64,000 nt of DNA from Streptomyces sp. TS71-3 (lineage in GTDB: Bacteria; Actinomycetota; Actinomycetes; Streptomycetales; Streptomycetaceae): positions 1,612,001 to 1,676,000 of the forward strand of contig NZ_BNEL01000003.1 in assembly GCF_018327685.1 (NCBI RefSeq). Direction: 5' to 3'. The notes beneath the pieces were generated by a model, which saw only the letters and a program-made list of their open reading frames with translations, did not search any database and had not been told where the DNA came from. Positions 18,338 to 26,677 of this stretch are shown piece after piece. Within the stretch, counting starts at the first letter, position 1, and the number at the start of each line of letters is the position of its first letter. The position numbers and the translations under genes are program-made.

Positions 18338-18886
18338 ATGAGGACGCTGTATCTGATCGCCTGCGCTGCCGAGCCCGCCCAGTACGTCGACGAGGGGGTG
18401 CGGCAGGCGCAGTCCGCGGGGTGGGACGTGTGCGTGGTCCTGACGCCGTCGGCCGCCCGCTGGTGGCAGCCGCGGATGACGGAACTGGTGGAGCTGACGG
18501 GGCATCCGGTGCGCTCGCAGTACAAGCTGCCGTGGGAGCCGGACGTGCTTCCGAAGGCCGACGCGATGGTGGTGGCACCGCTGAGCTGCACCAGCCTCAA
18601 CAAGTGGGGCAACGGCATCGCCGACACCCTGGCCCTGGGGCTCGCCTCGGAGGCCGTGAACCTGGGCGTCCCGGTCGCTGCGGTGCCCTACTTCAACGAG
18701 GCGCAGGCCGCGCAGCCGGCGGTGCGTCGCAGCGTCGAGGCCCTGCGTGCGCAGGGCGTGCGCTACCTCGACGGTTCCGAGCGCCCCGGAGGCGCCGGGA
18801 GCGCGGGTGCCGGCGAGCCGCCTGCGGGCGGCATGGCGTTCCCCTGGCACCTGGCGCTGGCCGCGGTGGACGGCGACAGGGGGTGA
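18338..18886 (+). CDS. Flavoprotein of the phosphopantothenoylcysteine decarboxylase-like family
   Basis: 182 residues of the HFCD/Flavoprotein fold that binds FMN. MRTLYLIACAAEPAQYVDEGV begins a Rossmann strand; the family landmarks VVLTPSAARWW and ADAMVVAPLSCTSLNKWGNGIAD (substrate/FMN loop, near residues 75-97) are clear. The C-terminus is glycine-rich. It lacks the CoaB synthetase half and the complete CoaC signature, so it is a stand-alone paralogue found widely in streptomycetes, with unknown substrate. It stands alone. Confidence 0.8.
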   Translation: MRTLYLIACAAEPAQYVDEGVRQAQSAGWDVCVVLTPSAARWWQPRMTELVELTGHPVRSQYKLPWEPDVLPKADAMVVAPLSCTSLNKWGNGIADTLALGLASEAVNLGVPVAAVPYFNEAQAAQPAVRRSVEALRAQGVRYLDGSERPGGAGSAGAGEPPAGGMAFPWHLALAAVDGDRG

Positions 18887-19218
18887 CGGCGGCGTGGGCT
18901 GACGAGGCCGCGAGCTGGGGGCCGGCGGGCCGACGAGGACGCAATGGCCGGGTCCCGCACGGCAACCCGTCCCGGCAGAGGGCCGTCCGAGGGGCAGGAC
19001 AGCGGGATGACCCGGTACCAGGGCGCTGGGCGGCGCATGAGGAAGGCCGTCCCCGCCCTCCGCACCGTCGAGGCCGCCGGCGGGCCGCGTGCTGAACCGC
19101 CACCTCCGCCAGGAGGCGCTGAGGAACCATCACGCGCACCACCCGGACGGATACCGCCTCACGGCCTGATCTCCGCAGTCGCCGAGGGTGATCCGTACCC
19201 GGAGCGGACCGGGCCCAG
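18887..19218. other. Gene-free stretch
   Basis: About 330 bp between the flavoprotein gene and the promoter repeat. I see no conserved frame, hairpin or RNA gene; it leads into the duplicated promoter at 19219. Confidence 0.5.
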
Positions 19219-19317
19219 CCCGGGGTTCGGAAGAACCGAACCCCCCTTTCGGGGGAGCCCGCCATTGTGGCTCTGAGCTGCGAGTTCGTAGCGTCGATGG
19301 CATGAAAAACGTGCTTG
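19219..19317 (+). repeat. 99-bp promoter repeat, copy 1
   Basis: Direct repeat shared with 23828-23926 (about six mismatches over 99 bp). It contains two hairpins (GTTCGG-AAGAA-CCGAAC and CCCCC-TTTC-GGGGG), a promoter, the ATG and the first codons of the ABC ATPase gene. See the findings for the evolutionary reading. Confidence 0.95.
19265..19294 (+). promoter_or_regulatory. Leaderless promoter of the ABC/two-component module
   Basis: TTGTGG (19265-19270), an 18-bp spacer and TAGCGT (19289-19294), followed by 7 nt and the ATG at 19302. The upstream hairpins may serve as a terminator or regulator target. Confidence 0.6.
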
Positions 19318-20042
19318 AGCTGGAGGGGGTCAGCCGGTGCTACGGCCGCGGCGGGCGTGCGGTGCACGCCTTGTGCGAGGTGGACGTCCAGGTGCCGGAA
19401 CACTCGCTCACGGCTGTGATGGGCCCGTCCGGCTCGGGGAAGTCGACGTTTCTGCAGTGCGCCGCAGGGCTGGACCGGCCGACCTCCGGTGTGGTGCGCC
19501 TCGGCGGTCGAGTGATCAACGAGATGCGGGAGCGGAGCCTGGCCCGGCTGCGGCGGGCGGACATCGGGTTCGTCTTCCAATCCTTCAATCTGCTGCCCGC
19601 GCTCACCGTGCAGCAGAACGTGGTGTTGCCGCTCCGGCTGGACGGGCGGCGCATCGATCCGGGGCGCGCACGCGAGCTGCTGGCACGGGTCGGCCTGGAC
19701 GGACGCGAGGACGCCCGTCCCGGCCGGCTCTCGGGCGGGCAGCAGCAGCGGGTGGCCATCGCCCGGGCCCTGATCACCGAGCCCGAGGTGGTCTTCGCCG
19801 ACGAGCCGACCGGGTCCCTCGACCAGGAGACGGGCGCCGAGATCCTGAACCTCTTGCGTGAGGCGGTTGACCAGCAGGGGGCGACTGTCGTGCTGGTCAC
19901 GCACGACCCTGCGGTGGCTGCCCGGGCGGACCGGGTGCTAAGGCTTGCCCATGGGCGGCTGGCCCAGGACAGCGTGGCTGAAAGTCTCACCGCCGGCAGC
20001 GTCGCGCGCGCCGCCGCGGCAGTGAGGGGGCAGGTGCGATGA
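19302..20042 (+). CDS. ABC transporter ATP-binding protein (MacB/LolD type)
   Basis: 246-residue ATPase subunit powering the adjacent FtsX-like permease. Walker A GPSGSGKST (about 41-49), Q-loop FVFQSFNLLPALTV, signature LSGGQQQRVAIARAL, Walker B VVFADEPTGSLD and switch histidine VTHD are all intact. The family exports lipoproteins, peptides or antibiotics, or senses envelope stress. The ATG at 19302 is at the predicted transcription start (leaderless). Its TGA overlaps the permease ATG (ATGA). Confidence 0.93.
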   Translation: MKNVLELEGVSRCYGRGGRAVHALCEVDVQVPEHSLTAVMGPSGSGKSTFLQCAAGLDRPTSGVVRLGGRVINEMRERSLARLRRADIGFVFQSFNLLPALTVQQNVVLPLRLDGRRIDPGRARELLARVGLDGREDARPGRLSGGQQQRVAIARALITEPEVVFADEPTGSLDQETGAEILNLLREAVDQQGATVVLVTHDPAVAARADRVLRLAHGRLAQDSVAESLTAGSVARAAAAVRGQVR

Positions 20043-21385
20043 GCGTTCTGCGTCCCACCGGTCTGGCCACCGCGGCCGTCCGCTCCCGCCCGTCCGCTCT
20101 GGCGGGTACCTATGCGGCGCTTGTGCTCACCGCGACAGTGCTCGTCGCGAGCGTCGCGATGACGGTCTCGGCGTCGTCCGCCCCACCTGGGGCCGATCCG
20201 GCCGCCCGCGCGCAACTCGCCGATCTCTCCGACATGGGAATCGCCTTCAGCCAGATGATGGCCTATCTGTCCATCCTCGTGATCGGCCAGGTGATGGCGC
20301 TGGCGGTGGCCCAACGCCGGCGGGAGGGCGCGCTGCTGCGCGCGATCGGCGCCGAGCCCCGGCAGATCCGCCGGATGGTCGCCGTCGAGGCGCTCGCCGC
20401 CGCGCTCGCCGCCCTGCCCGTCGGATACGGGCTGGGGGCGCTGCTCGGCCGCTTCTGGCTGTACGGCCTGGCCGCGCACGGCATGGCCCCGGCCGGTGTC
20501 TCCTTCCACGCCGGGTGGCAGTCGCTTCTCACCGCGGGCGGGATGCTGCTGGTCTGCTCACAGCTCGGTGGTCGGATCGCGGGATGGCGGGCGTCCCGTA
20601 CCCGGCCGTCGGCGGCGCTCGCCGAGTCCTCCGTCCAGGGCGGTGAACGGGCGGGCGCAGTAAGGGGGATGGCGTCCCTGGTCGCCCTGGCCGGTGCGGC
20701 CGCGCTGACCGTGGTCGCGGGCGGGGGGTCGGCCGAGAACGCGGGCGAGGTGATCCCGCTGGTGGTGCTCGCCTACCTGGTCGCGATCGGCCTCGCCGGG
20801 CCGTGGATCGGGCGGTGCACGATCGCGCTGTGCACCCCCCTGCTACGCGCGTTCGGTGGGGCGCCCGGGGAGCTGGCGGTGGCCGGTACCCGGGCGAGGG
20901 CGCGCCGGCTGTCCGCGGCGATCACCCCGGTCGCGCTGGTCACGGCGTTCGGGGTGGCCAAGTTGCCCTCGTTCACCGGGTCCGGGGCCGGGGAGGACTG
21001 GGGCGAGGTCTTCGGCACGCTGCTCTACGTCGGTTTCGCCGGACTGGTCGCCGCCAACACCCTGGTGATGCTGTCCCTGGAGCGGCTGTACGAGTTCTCG
21101 CTGCTGCGCGCGGTCGGCGCGGAGCCGTTGCAGATCGTCAGGACGGTCGCGACCGAATGCGCGATCATCACGGTGGCCGGGGTCGGCGCGGGGGTGGCCG
21201 CGGGCTGCGCGGTGCTGCTGCCGCTCGGCGCCCGCACCGGAACCCCGCTGAGCGTGGTGCCGGGGTGGGCCTGGCTCGCGGTTGCGCTGGGTGGGGCGGT
21301 GCTCGTCGGTGTCTCCTCAGGTGCGCCACTCCTTCGGATGCTGAGAGTGCGACCGATGGACGGCCTGACGCGTCACAGCAATTGA
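20039..21385 (+). CDS. ABC transporter FtsX-like permease
   Basis: 448-residue membrane protein with two FtsX repeats, each with the cytoplasmic motif (LLRAIGAEPRQIRRMVAVEA and LLRAVGAEPLQIVRTVATEC) after a transmembrane helix. About eight membrane segments are predicted. The periplasmic MacB-type domain is absent, giving the compact streptomycete form often linked to antimicrobial peptide or cell-envelope response. It overlaps the ATPase gene by 4 bp and is followed 73 bp later by the sensor kinase, so transporter and sensor are probably co-expressed. Confidence 0.9.
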   Translation: MSVLRPTGLATAAVRSRPSALAGTYAALVLTATVLVASVAMTVSASSAPPGADPAARAQLADLSDMGIAFSQMMAYLSILVIGQVMALAVAQRRREGALLRAIGAEPRQIRRMVAVEALAAALAALPVGYGLGALLGRFWLYGLAAHGMAPAGVSFHAGWQSLLTAGGMLLVCSQLGGRIAGWRASRTRPSAALAESSVQGGERAGAVRGMASLVALAGAAALTVVAGGGSAENAGEVIPLVVLAYLVAIGLAGPWIGRCTIALCTPLLRAFGGAPGELAVAGTRARARRLSAAITPVALVTAFGVAKLPSFTGSGAGEDWGEVFGTLLYVGFAGLVAANTLVMLSLERLYEFSLLRAVGAEPLQIVRTVATECAIITVAGVGAGVAAGCAVLLPLGARTGTPLSVVPGWAWLAVALGGAVLVGVSSGAPLLRMLRVRPMDGLTRHSN

Positions 21386-21458
21386 CGGCCCGTGAGGGGA
21401 GCGGTCGGTGATGATGGGAACCGCATCGAAGCGGCGTGCCACGCCGAGGGAGATTCCC

Positions 21459-22982
21459 ATGGACCACCCACCCCACCGGCAACCCCCTGGCCACCCCCCG
21501 CCCGCCGAGCCCACCTCCGGCACTCCCGCCGAGGGGGATCACGGTCCCGGCACGGGGCGAGGCTTCGAAGCCGGAGGTGGGGCGGTGCCGGACCGCTGGG
21601 CGCAGCGGTGCCGGCGGCTGAGGCACTTGACGCGGGGCATGCTCCGCGCGGTTCTCGGTTCGCCGGGGGAGGCCGCGTACGGGTTGCTCGCACCGCTGCC
21701 CGGGTTCTTCTGCGGGTCTGCGTTGCTTCTGATACTCGCCTCGGGCCTGTTCGCGTCGGTCGTCCTGGTCGGCCCGGTGTTGCTGGTCGGCGTGCCGCTC
21801 GCGGCGCGCGGCACCGGTGCCATGCACCGCGCGCTGCTCGGCGGGCTGCTGGGCGAGAGGATCCAGCCGCCGCCCCACCGGCCCCGGTCGCCCCAAGGGC
21901 TGCTCGAACGCGCCCGCGCCGCGCTGACCGATGCCGACGGCTGGCGCTCCGCCGCCTTCACGATCGCCTTCATGCCGGTCGGGGCGCTACTGGTGCTGGT
22001 ATTCACGATGGTTCGCCTGTACGGACTGCTCGCGCTGAGCTATCCGATCTGGTGGCGGCTGGTCACGTCGGACGGTGGACACCGCGGTCTGGGACTCGGC
22101 ATCGGAGGCGTCCACCTCGACAACTGGGTGGCCGCACTGCTGACCTGCCCGGCTGGTCTCCTGCCGATGGCGCTCTCCACCTGGTGCACCCGAGGACTGC
22201 TCAACCTGGCCGTCCGGCCGATGGCCCGCGCACTGCTCGGGCCCGGCCGGCTCGACGCCCGCGTCCACGTTCTGGAGGACACCCGCGCGCTCGCCGTGCA
22301 GGACTCCGCCGCCACCCTCCGGCGGATCGAGCGCGACCTGCACGACGGCGCCCAGGCGCGGATGATCGCGGTGGCGATGACGCTCGCCCGGGCACGCGAG
22401 CGGCTGGCCCGGCTCCCCGGTGCGGAGCCCGAACTCGTCTCCGGGCGCGAGCTGGTGGACACGGCGCTGGCCGAGTCCAGGACCGCGATCGGCGAACTGC
22501 GAGAGCTCATCCGCGGTATCCATCCGCCGGCCCTCGACGACGGTCTTGACGTGGCACTGGAGACCCTGGCCGCCCGGGCCGGGATCCCGGCCCGGACGGA
22601 GACGGATCTGCCGGTACGGCCGCCGGAGGCCATCGAGTCGATCGCCTACTTCTGCGCGGCCGAGCTGCTCGCCAATGCCACGCGGCACTCCGGAGCCACA
22701 GCCGTCCGGATCGGGGCGCACATCGATGCCGCGCACGCCGGAGGCGTACTCCGGCTGACCGTCCGGGACGACGGACACGGCGGCGCGCACCTGCGCCGGC
22801 AGGGTGCGGCACGGGGCGCCGGCGGAACCGGGCTCCACGGCCTCGCAGAGCGGGTCAGTACGGTGGACGGACGCCTGTCGATCGTCAGCCCCGACGGTGG
22901 CCCCACCGCCATCACCGTCGAACTGCCGTTTCGCCGCCGGGAGTTGGACGCGGAGTCGGACGCCATGACGGAGGCCCGGTGA
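21459..22982 (+). CDS. Sensor histidine kinase (HisKA_3 / NarX-like)
   Basis: 507-residue membrane kinase. A Pro/Gly-rich cytoplasmic N-terminus precedes four hydrophobic segments (an integral-membrane sensing region of the streptomycete sensor-domain type). The HisKA_3 dimerisation domain has H295 in RIERDLHDGAQARM, and the ATPase domain shows the N-box AAELLANATRHS and G-boxes DDGHGGA and GTGLHGLAERV. The ATG at 21459 has GAGGGAGA with good spacing; an in-frame ATG at 21408 is an alternative. The TGA overlaps the response regulator GTG. It likely senses a substrate of, or stress relieved by, the ABC transporter. Confidence 0.9.
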   Translation: MDHPPHRQPPGHPPPAEPTSGTPAEGDHGPGTGRGFEAGGGAVPDRWAQRCRRLRHLTRGMLRAVLGSPGEAAYGLLAPLPGFFCGSALLLILASGLFASVVLVGPVLLVGVPLAARGTGAMHRALLGGLLGERIQPPPHRPRSPQGLLERARAALTDADGWRSAAFTIAFMPVGALLVLVFTMVRLYGLLALSYPIWWRLVTSDGGHRGLGLGIGGVHLDNWVAALLTCPAGLLPMALSTWCTRGLLNLAVRPMARALLGPGRLDARVHVLEDTRALAVQDSAATLRRIERDLHDGAQARMIAVAMTLARARERLARLPGAEPELVSGRELVDTALAESRTAIGELRELIRGIHPPALDDGLDVALETLAARAGIPARTETDLPVRPPEAIESIAYFCAAELLANATRHSGATAVRIGAHIDAAHAGGVLRLTVRDDGHGGAHLRRQGAARGAGGTGLHGLAERVSTVDGRLSIVSPDGGPTAITVELPFRRRELDAESDAMTEAR

Positions 22983-23674
22983 GTCTCGCAGCCAGGGGGG
23001 ACTCCGTGCCTCACACCGCACGGCTGCGGATCGTCGTCGCCGAGGACGCGGCCGTCGTCCGCGAGGGGCTTGTGCAGCTCCTGCGCGACCGCGGTCTGGA
23101 CGTGGTCGCCGCGGTCGGCGACGCCGAGGCGCTGGTCGCCGCCGTCGAGGAGCAGCGCCCGGATGCCGTGGTCGCCGACATCCGGATGCCGCCGACCCAC
23201 CGCGACGACGGCCTGCGCGCCGCGCTGAAACTCCGCGAGCGCCATCCGGACCTCGGCGTACTGCTCTTCTCGCAGTACGTCGAGACCCGGTATGCCGACC
23301 GCCTCGCGGCGGGCGGCCTCGCCGGACTCGGGTATCTGCTCAAGGAACGCGTCGTGGACATCGAGGAGTTCGTCGACGCGCTGCGCCGGGTGGCAGACGG
23401 CGGCACGGCGCTCGATCCGGAGGTGGTCGCCCAGCTCCTGGCCGCACGCCGTTCGGCCGAGGCGCTTTCGGCGCTGACCAGACGGGAACACGAGGTGCTG
23501 TCCGCCATGGCCGAGGGCCGCACCAACGCGGCCATCGCGGACGCGCTCGGCGTCTCCCGCCGGGCGGTGGAGAAGCACACCGCGGCGATATTCGACAAGC
23601 TGGGCCTGCCCCGAACCGAATCCCGGCACCGTCGCGTCCTCGCGGTCCTGCACTACCTCGACCGGCTCGACTGA
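22979..23674 (+). CDS. NarL/FixJ-family response regulator
   Basis: 231 residues. The receiver domain (about 16-135) has acidic E22/D23, phospho-acceptor D67 in VVADIRMP, and lysine K116 in GYLLKERV; the LuxR helix-turn-helix (about 160-225) reads LTRREHEVLSAMAEGRTNAAIA. Cognate regulator of the kinase encoded by the overlapping gene (GTGA). The GTG at 22979 follows GGAGG; an internal GTG at 23006 is also possible. The hairpin-bearing promoter repeats at 19219 and 23828 are candidate targets. Confidence 0.9.
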   Translation: MSLAARGDSVPHTARLRIVVAEDAAVVREGLVQLLRDRGLDVVAAVGDAEALVAAVEEQRPDAVVADIRMPPTHRDDGLRAALKLRERHPDLGVLLFSQYVETRYADRLAAGGLAGLGYLLKERVVDIEEFVDALRRVADGGTALDPEVVAQLLAARRSAEALSALTRREHEVLSAMAEGRTNAAIADALGVSRRAVEKHTAAIFDKLGLPRTESRHRRVLAVLHYLDRLD

Positions 23675-23827
23675 GCGCCGTCATACCAGCCGCCTCGTAC
23701 GGCCCCGGGCGGTCGAAGCAGTCGAGCGGCCTCCCTGCCCCCCACTGGGAGAGGCGGACGATCACCGGGAGACCTTCTCGCCGCCGCGGGCGCCGGTACG
23801 CCGTCCGGCCCGCCCCCCGGGGAACGG

Positions 23828-23926
23828 CCCGGAGTTCGGAAGAACCGGACCCCCCTTTCGGGGGAGCCCGCCATTGTGGCTCTGAGCTGCGAATTCGTAG
23901 CGTCGACGGCATGAACAACGTGCTTG
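23828..23926 (+). repeat. 99-bp promoter repeat, copy 2
   Basis: Second copy of the 19219-19317 repeat, including TAGCGT (23898-23903), the 7-nt spacer, an ATG at 23911 and codons nearly identical to the ABC ATPase N-terminus (MNNVLG versus MKNVLE). Similarity stops abruptly after 23926. Confidence 0.95.
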
Positions 23927-23979
23927 GGCCCGAGTGGGCATTGGAGGACTCATGGCCGTGCTCGATATCGCATACATAG
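23911..23979 (+). other. Vestigial leader ORF of 22 codons
   Basis: The ATG in promoter copy 2 opens a 22-codon frame that ends at TAG (23977-23979), overlapping the methyltransferase start in another frame. It is the remnant N-terminus of an ABC ATPase; if translated it would be a leaderless upstream ORF able to influence methyltransferase translation. Confidence 0.45.
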
Positions 23980-24650
23980 GCCGTCTGTACGTGAAGTACC
24001 AGATCGACCTGGGCAAGGTCCGCGACGCCCAGCGCAGTTACCTCGCGGAACGTGGAAAGGCGATGAAGCCTCAGCTCGACGACTACGAGGCCGAGATCAC
24101 GTACCTTCTGCTGCGGGAGCAGCGCCCCGAAGCGGTCGTGGAGATCGGGACGTTCCACGGCTGGTCCACCCGCTGGATCCTGAGTGCCCTGCGTGACAAC
24201 GGCACCGGGCACCTCTCCTCCTTCGACATCGTCGACAACGCCGTGAAGAACGTGTCCGCGGACCTGTCCGACGGGCGCTGGGCCTTCACCAAGGGGGACG
24301 TCCGGGAGAACCTGGCCAAGGTGCCGGACAACACCGCCTACCTCTTCATCGACGCCGACCACGGTGCCCGGTTCGCCCGCTGGTACATCGGCAACCTCTT
24401 CCCGGTCGTCCCGCCGAAGACACCCGTCAGCGTGCACGACGTGTTCCATGGACGCCGGCCGAAGCCGCTGAGCGAGGGGTCCGTCGTCATCAAGTGGCTT
24501 GGGGAGCGCGGCATCGAATTCTTCACGCCGTCGACCGCGAGGGCTCCAGAGGCCACCGAGTATCTGGCAGAGGTGAAGGAGGAACTGGGTCTCGACATCC
24601 CGGTACGCACCAGCAGCCACAACCCGATGATCTTCTTCGAACTGCCGTAG
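23952..24650 (+). CDS. Class I SAM-dependent methyltransferase (Methyltransf_24-like)
   Basis: 232-residue soluble enzyme. Motif I is VVEIGTFHGWSTRWI (about 62-76); the post-I acidic residue is in SSFDIVDNAV; AYLFIDADHGARF supplies the metal/catechol-type acidic motif; SVHDVFHGRRP is a further catalytic-loop motif. This resembles O-methyltransferases acting on natural products or sugars; the substrate is unknown. The ATG at 23952 has GGAGG four bases upstream. It is driven by the copied promoter at 23828-23926 and followed by a response-regulator relic, so it appears to occupy the place of a lost second transporter module. Confidence 0.82.
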   Translation: MAVLDIAYIGRLYVKYQIDLGKVRDAQRSYLAERGKAMKPQLDDYEAEITYLLLREQRPEAVVEIGTFHGWSTRWILSALRDNGTGHLSSFDIVDNAVKNVSADLSDGRWAFTKGDVRENLAKVPDNTAYLFIDADHGARFARWYIGNLFPVVPPKTPVSVHDVFHGRRPKPLSEGSVVIKWLGERGIEFFTPSTARAPEATEYLAEVKEELGLDIPVRTSSHNPMIFFELP

Positions 24651-24710
24651 CCGGTTCCTGGTGACCCCGCAGCGCTCACGTACCCGTCGACTGCCCAGCG
24701 ATTCGGCGCG

Positions 24711-24754
24711 GGACTCGGCTGTCTGCTCAAGGAAGGTGTGATGGACATCGACGA
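24711..24754 (+). pseudogene. Response-regulator gene fragment
   Basis: 44 bp matching 37/44 positions of the response regulator gene at 23324-23367 and encoding GLGCLLKEGVMDIDE versus GLGYLLKERVVDIEE. No helix-turn-helix or start remains, so this is a relic of a second regulator copy. Confidence 0.7.
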
Positions 24755-24787
24755 AGCACGGCCGCCCACGGCATGGGCCTTGACGTC

Positions 24788-25609
24788 CTACTGCCCATGC
24801 GCACCGGAAGACTCCGCGACCCGGTGGTGGCCCTCGACCGCCACCGTGTCGCCCGGGGCGATCTCCGTGAAGCCCGCGTCGCGCACCACGGGCCCGCCGC
24901 CGGACGTGACGGTGCGCCAGCGGGCGGGGTCGGCCGTGCGGACGGAGAGCGGGAAGCCCGCCTCGCGCCAAGCGGTGCGCTCCGGTTCCGACAGGTCCCA
25001 CCAGGCGAGTTGGGCGCCGTGTCCTGCCTGGGCCATGGCCTTGCCCGCCGTCATGTCGACATGTGGACTTATCCAGAGGACGGGGGCCGTGGGGTCAGGT
25101 TCAGCGGGCGGTTCCGGGTCGTCGAGCTGGGTGCCCGAGACCTGGAGCCGGGCCAGGTCCTTCGGCCAGCCGTCCAGCGGAACCGGCGGGAAGACCCGCA
25201 CCTCGGCGGTCCGGCCGGTGACCGTGATGCCGTCCAGCGCCTCGGCACGACGCCACTCGGCGCCGCGCGCCCGGCGCACCACCTTCCGGATCCGTGCGTC
25301 CTGCCAGTCGCGCACGGCCTCTGCCCACGGTCCCGTGCCGAGGGACCGCGGATCGCTGAGCATCACCAGCACCGCACGGGCAGCGGTCTCCAGCGCGTCC
25401 GTGCGGGCCGGGGGAGCGGCGCGCTCGATCCGCACGACCATCGGCAGCACGAACTGCCGCGCCTCGTCACGCACCGAGCCGGCGTCCTGGAACGGGCTGT
25501 CCTGGCCGGCGTCCTGGAACGGGCCGTCCTGGCCGTCGCCCTGGTCCCGGGCGCCGGTCGCCTCCTGGCGCGGTGCGCTGTCCTCGGCGGCGGTGTTCTG
25601 ACTGGTCAC
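24788..25609 (-). CDS. Pth2-family peptidyl-tRNA hydrolase-like protein
   Basis: 273 residues. The C-terminal part carries the PTH2 signature SPHVDMTAGKAMAQAGHGAQLA (MTAGKAMAQ plus GHGAQ), so it likely releases peptides from peptidyl-tRNA. The N-terminal 45 residues are acidic and repetitive (GPFQDAGQDSPFQDAG), probably disordered. The central region MVVRIERAAPPARTDALETAA begins the actinobacterial extension. The GTG at 25609 is taken as start since upstream sequence is a pure GC repeat. Confidence 0.75.
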   Translation of the reverse strand: MTSQNTAAEDSAPRQEATGARDQGDGQDGPFQDAGQDSPFQDAGSVRDEARQFVLPMVVRIERAAPPARTDALETAARAVLVMLSDPRSLGTGPWAEAVRDWQDARIRKVVRRARGAEWRRAEALDGITVTGRTAEVRVFPPVPLDGWPKDLARLQVSGTQLDDPEPPAEPDPTAPVLWISPHVDMTAGKAMAQAGHGAQLAWWDLSEPERTAWREAGFPLSVRTADPARWRTVTSGGGPVVRDAGFTEIAPGDTVAVEGHHRVAESSGAHGQ

Positions 25610-25650
25610 GCGTCCAGTCTGCCAGGCGGCCCCGCGGCACCTGCGGCGCC

Positions 25651-25724
25651 CGCCCGGCCGGCCCCCGCCCGGCCGGCCCCCGCCCGGCCGGCCCCCGCCC
25701 GGCCGGCCCCCGCCCGGCCGGCCG
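25651..25724. repeat. 15-bp GC-only tandem repeat, about five copies
   Basis: Four exact copies of CGCCCGGCCGGCCCC (25651-25710) plus a degenerate fifth lie between the divergent Pth2-like and small membrane-protein genes. Each unit contains the self-complementary core CCGGCCGG. Confidence 0.9.
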
Positions 25725-25842
25725 GCGACCGGCCGTCGCGGCCACCCCGCCGCCCTGACAACCCCCACCGGGCGCCGCCGCCCTGGACGGCCGGAACGAG
25801 TCCGTACGCCCGGCGCTGCTTGGCTCCGTCCGTCCGGGCCGC

Positions 25843-25848
25843 CAGGAT
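25843..25848 (+). promoter_or_regulatory. -10 box of a leaderless promoter (small membrane protein)
   Basis: CAGGAT 7 nt before the ATG at 25856, which decides between two in-frame ATGs nine bases apart. Confidence 0.35.
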
Positions 25849-25855
25849 GGGGCCC

Positions 25856-26260
25856 ATGACGCGTCTTCACGCCCCGGGTCGCCGCGCCCTCGACGGTACG
25901 GACGCCCGTGTCCGTCTCGATCCGGTGAGCAGTGACCACCAGGTACGGGTCCCCAAAGTTCCCGCCGCCGGTGCCGGGCTGCTCGCGATGCTGGCCTGCG
26001 CCCTGCTCGGCGCCGCGGCCGGGGCCGTCACCAGCAGGCCGCTGCTGCACACCCCCGGGCGATCCGTGCCGGCGCTGATGCTGGCCGTGATCCTGGCACT
26101 GGTCCTGGCGGGCTCCCCGGCCCGCGAAGCCCTCATGGACATGGTCACCGGCTCCCAGGACGGCACCGTGCGCACACCCTTGCTGCCCTTCGCCGCGGGC
26201 GCCGCCATAGCGCTGGTGGCCACGGTCCTGGCCTGCGCGCTCGCGCCCCGCCGAGACTGA
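25856..26260 (+). CDS. Small membrane protein, three TM segments
   Basis: 134 residues. After a charged N-terminus of about 35 residues come three hydrophobic helices: AGLLAMLACALLGAAAGAV, ALMLAVILALVLAG and PFAAGAAIALVATVLACAL. No family recognised. An ATG at 25847 is an alternative start. It diverges from the Pth2-like gene across the GC repeat. Confidence 0.65.
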   Translation: MTRLHAPGRRALDGTDARVRLDPVSSDHQVRVPKVPAAGAGLLAMLACALLGAAAGAVTSRPLLHTPGRSVPALMLAVILALVLAGSPAREALMDMVTGSQDGTVRTPLLPFAAGAAIALVATVLACALAPRRD

Positions 26261-26344
26261 AGCCGGGTCCGCCGCGACTGAAGCCGGTGCGCGGCGGCGC
26301 GGACGGCCCACCGCGGGGCCGCGTCGGGCGCCGCGCCCGGACCG

Positions 26345-26563
26345 TCACCCCGAACAGGCGGTCCGCTGCGCCTCCTGCCACTCGCACACCGGGCAGAGCG
26401 TGATGCCCCGGTGGCTCTCGGGGTATTCGGTGGCGGCCCTGCACAACACGCACTCGGCGAACGGCGGCCCGGCCGCCTCAGCCCCCTTGGCCGCCTCAGC
26501 CGCCCCGATCACCGAGGCCGCCGCGGTCCCGTCGGCCGCACCGGCCCCGCACTCGTCCACCAT
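26345..26563 (-). CDS. Small zinc-ribbon-like protein
   Basis: 72 residues with an Ala-rich N-terminus and two cysteine pairs, ECVLC and LCPVC, 17 residues apart, which should bind one zinc ion (rubredoxin/zinc-ribbon style). GGGAG lies 6 nt before the ATG at 26563. Function unknown; it is 114 bp downstream of the TIR-like gene on the same strand. Confidence 0.65.
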   Translation of the reverse strand: MVDECGAGAADGTAAASVIGAAEAAKGAEAAGPPFAECVLCRAATEYPESHRGITLCPVCEWQEAQRTACSG

Positions 26564-26677
26564 GCGCTGCTCCCGTTCCGTTCCCGACCGCGACAGTGAC
26601 CCGACCCGCCCGAGCCCCGCCCTCGCGCGCCCGCGTGCCCACGCGCCCGTGCGTGCCGCGCGCGCCCGCGTCGGCAC

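Noticed and set aside
18887..19210. Possible small gene between the flavoprotein and the ABC module
   Set aside because: Open frames are arginine/proline-rich, lack ribosome sites and show no family.
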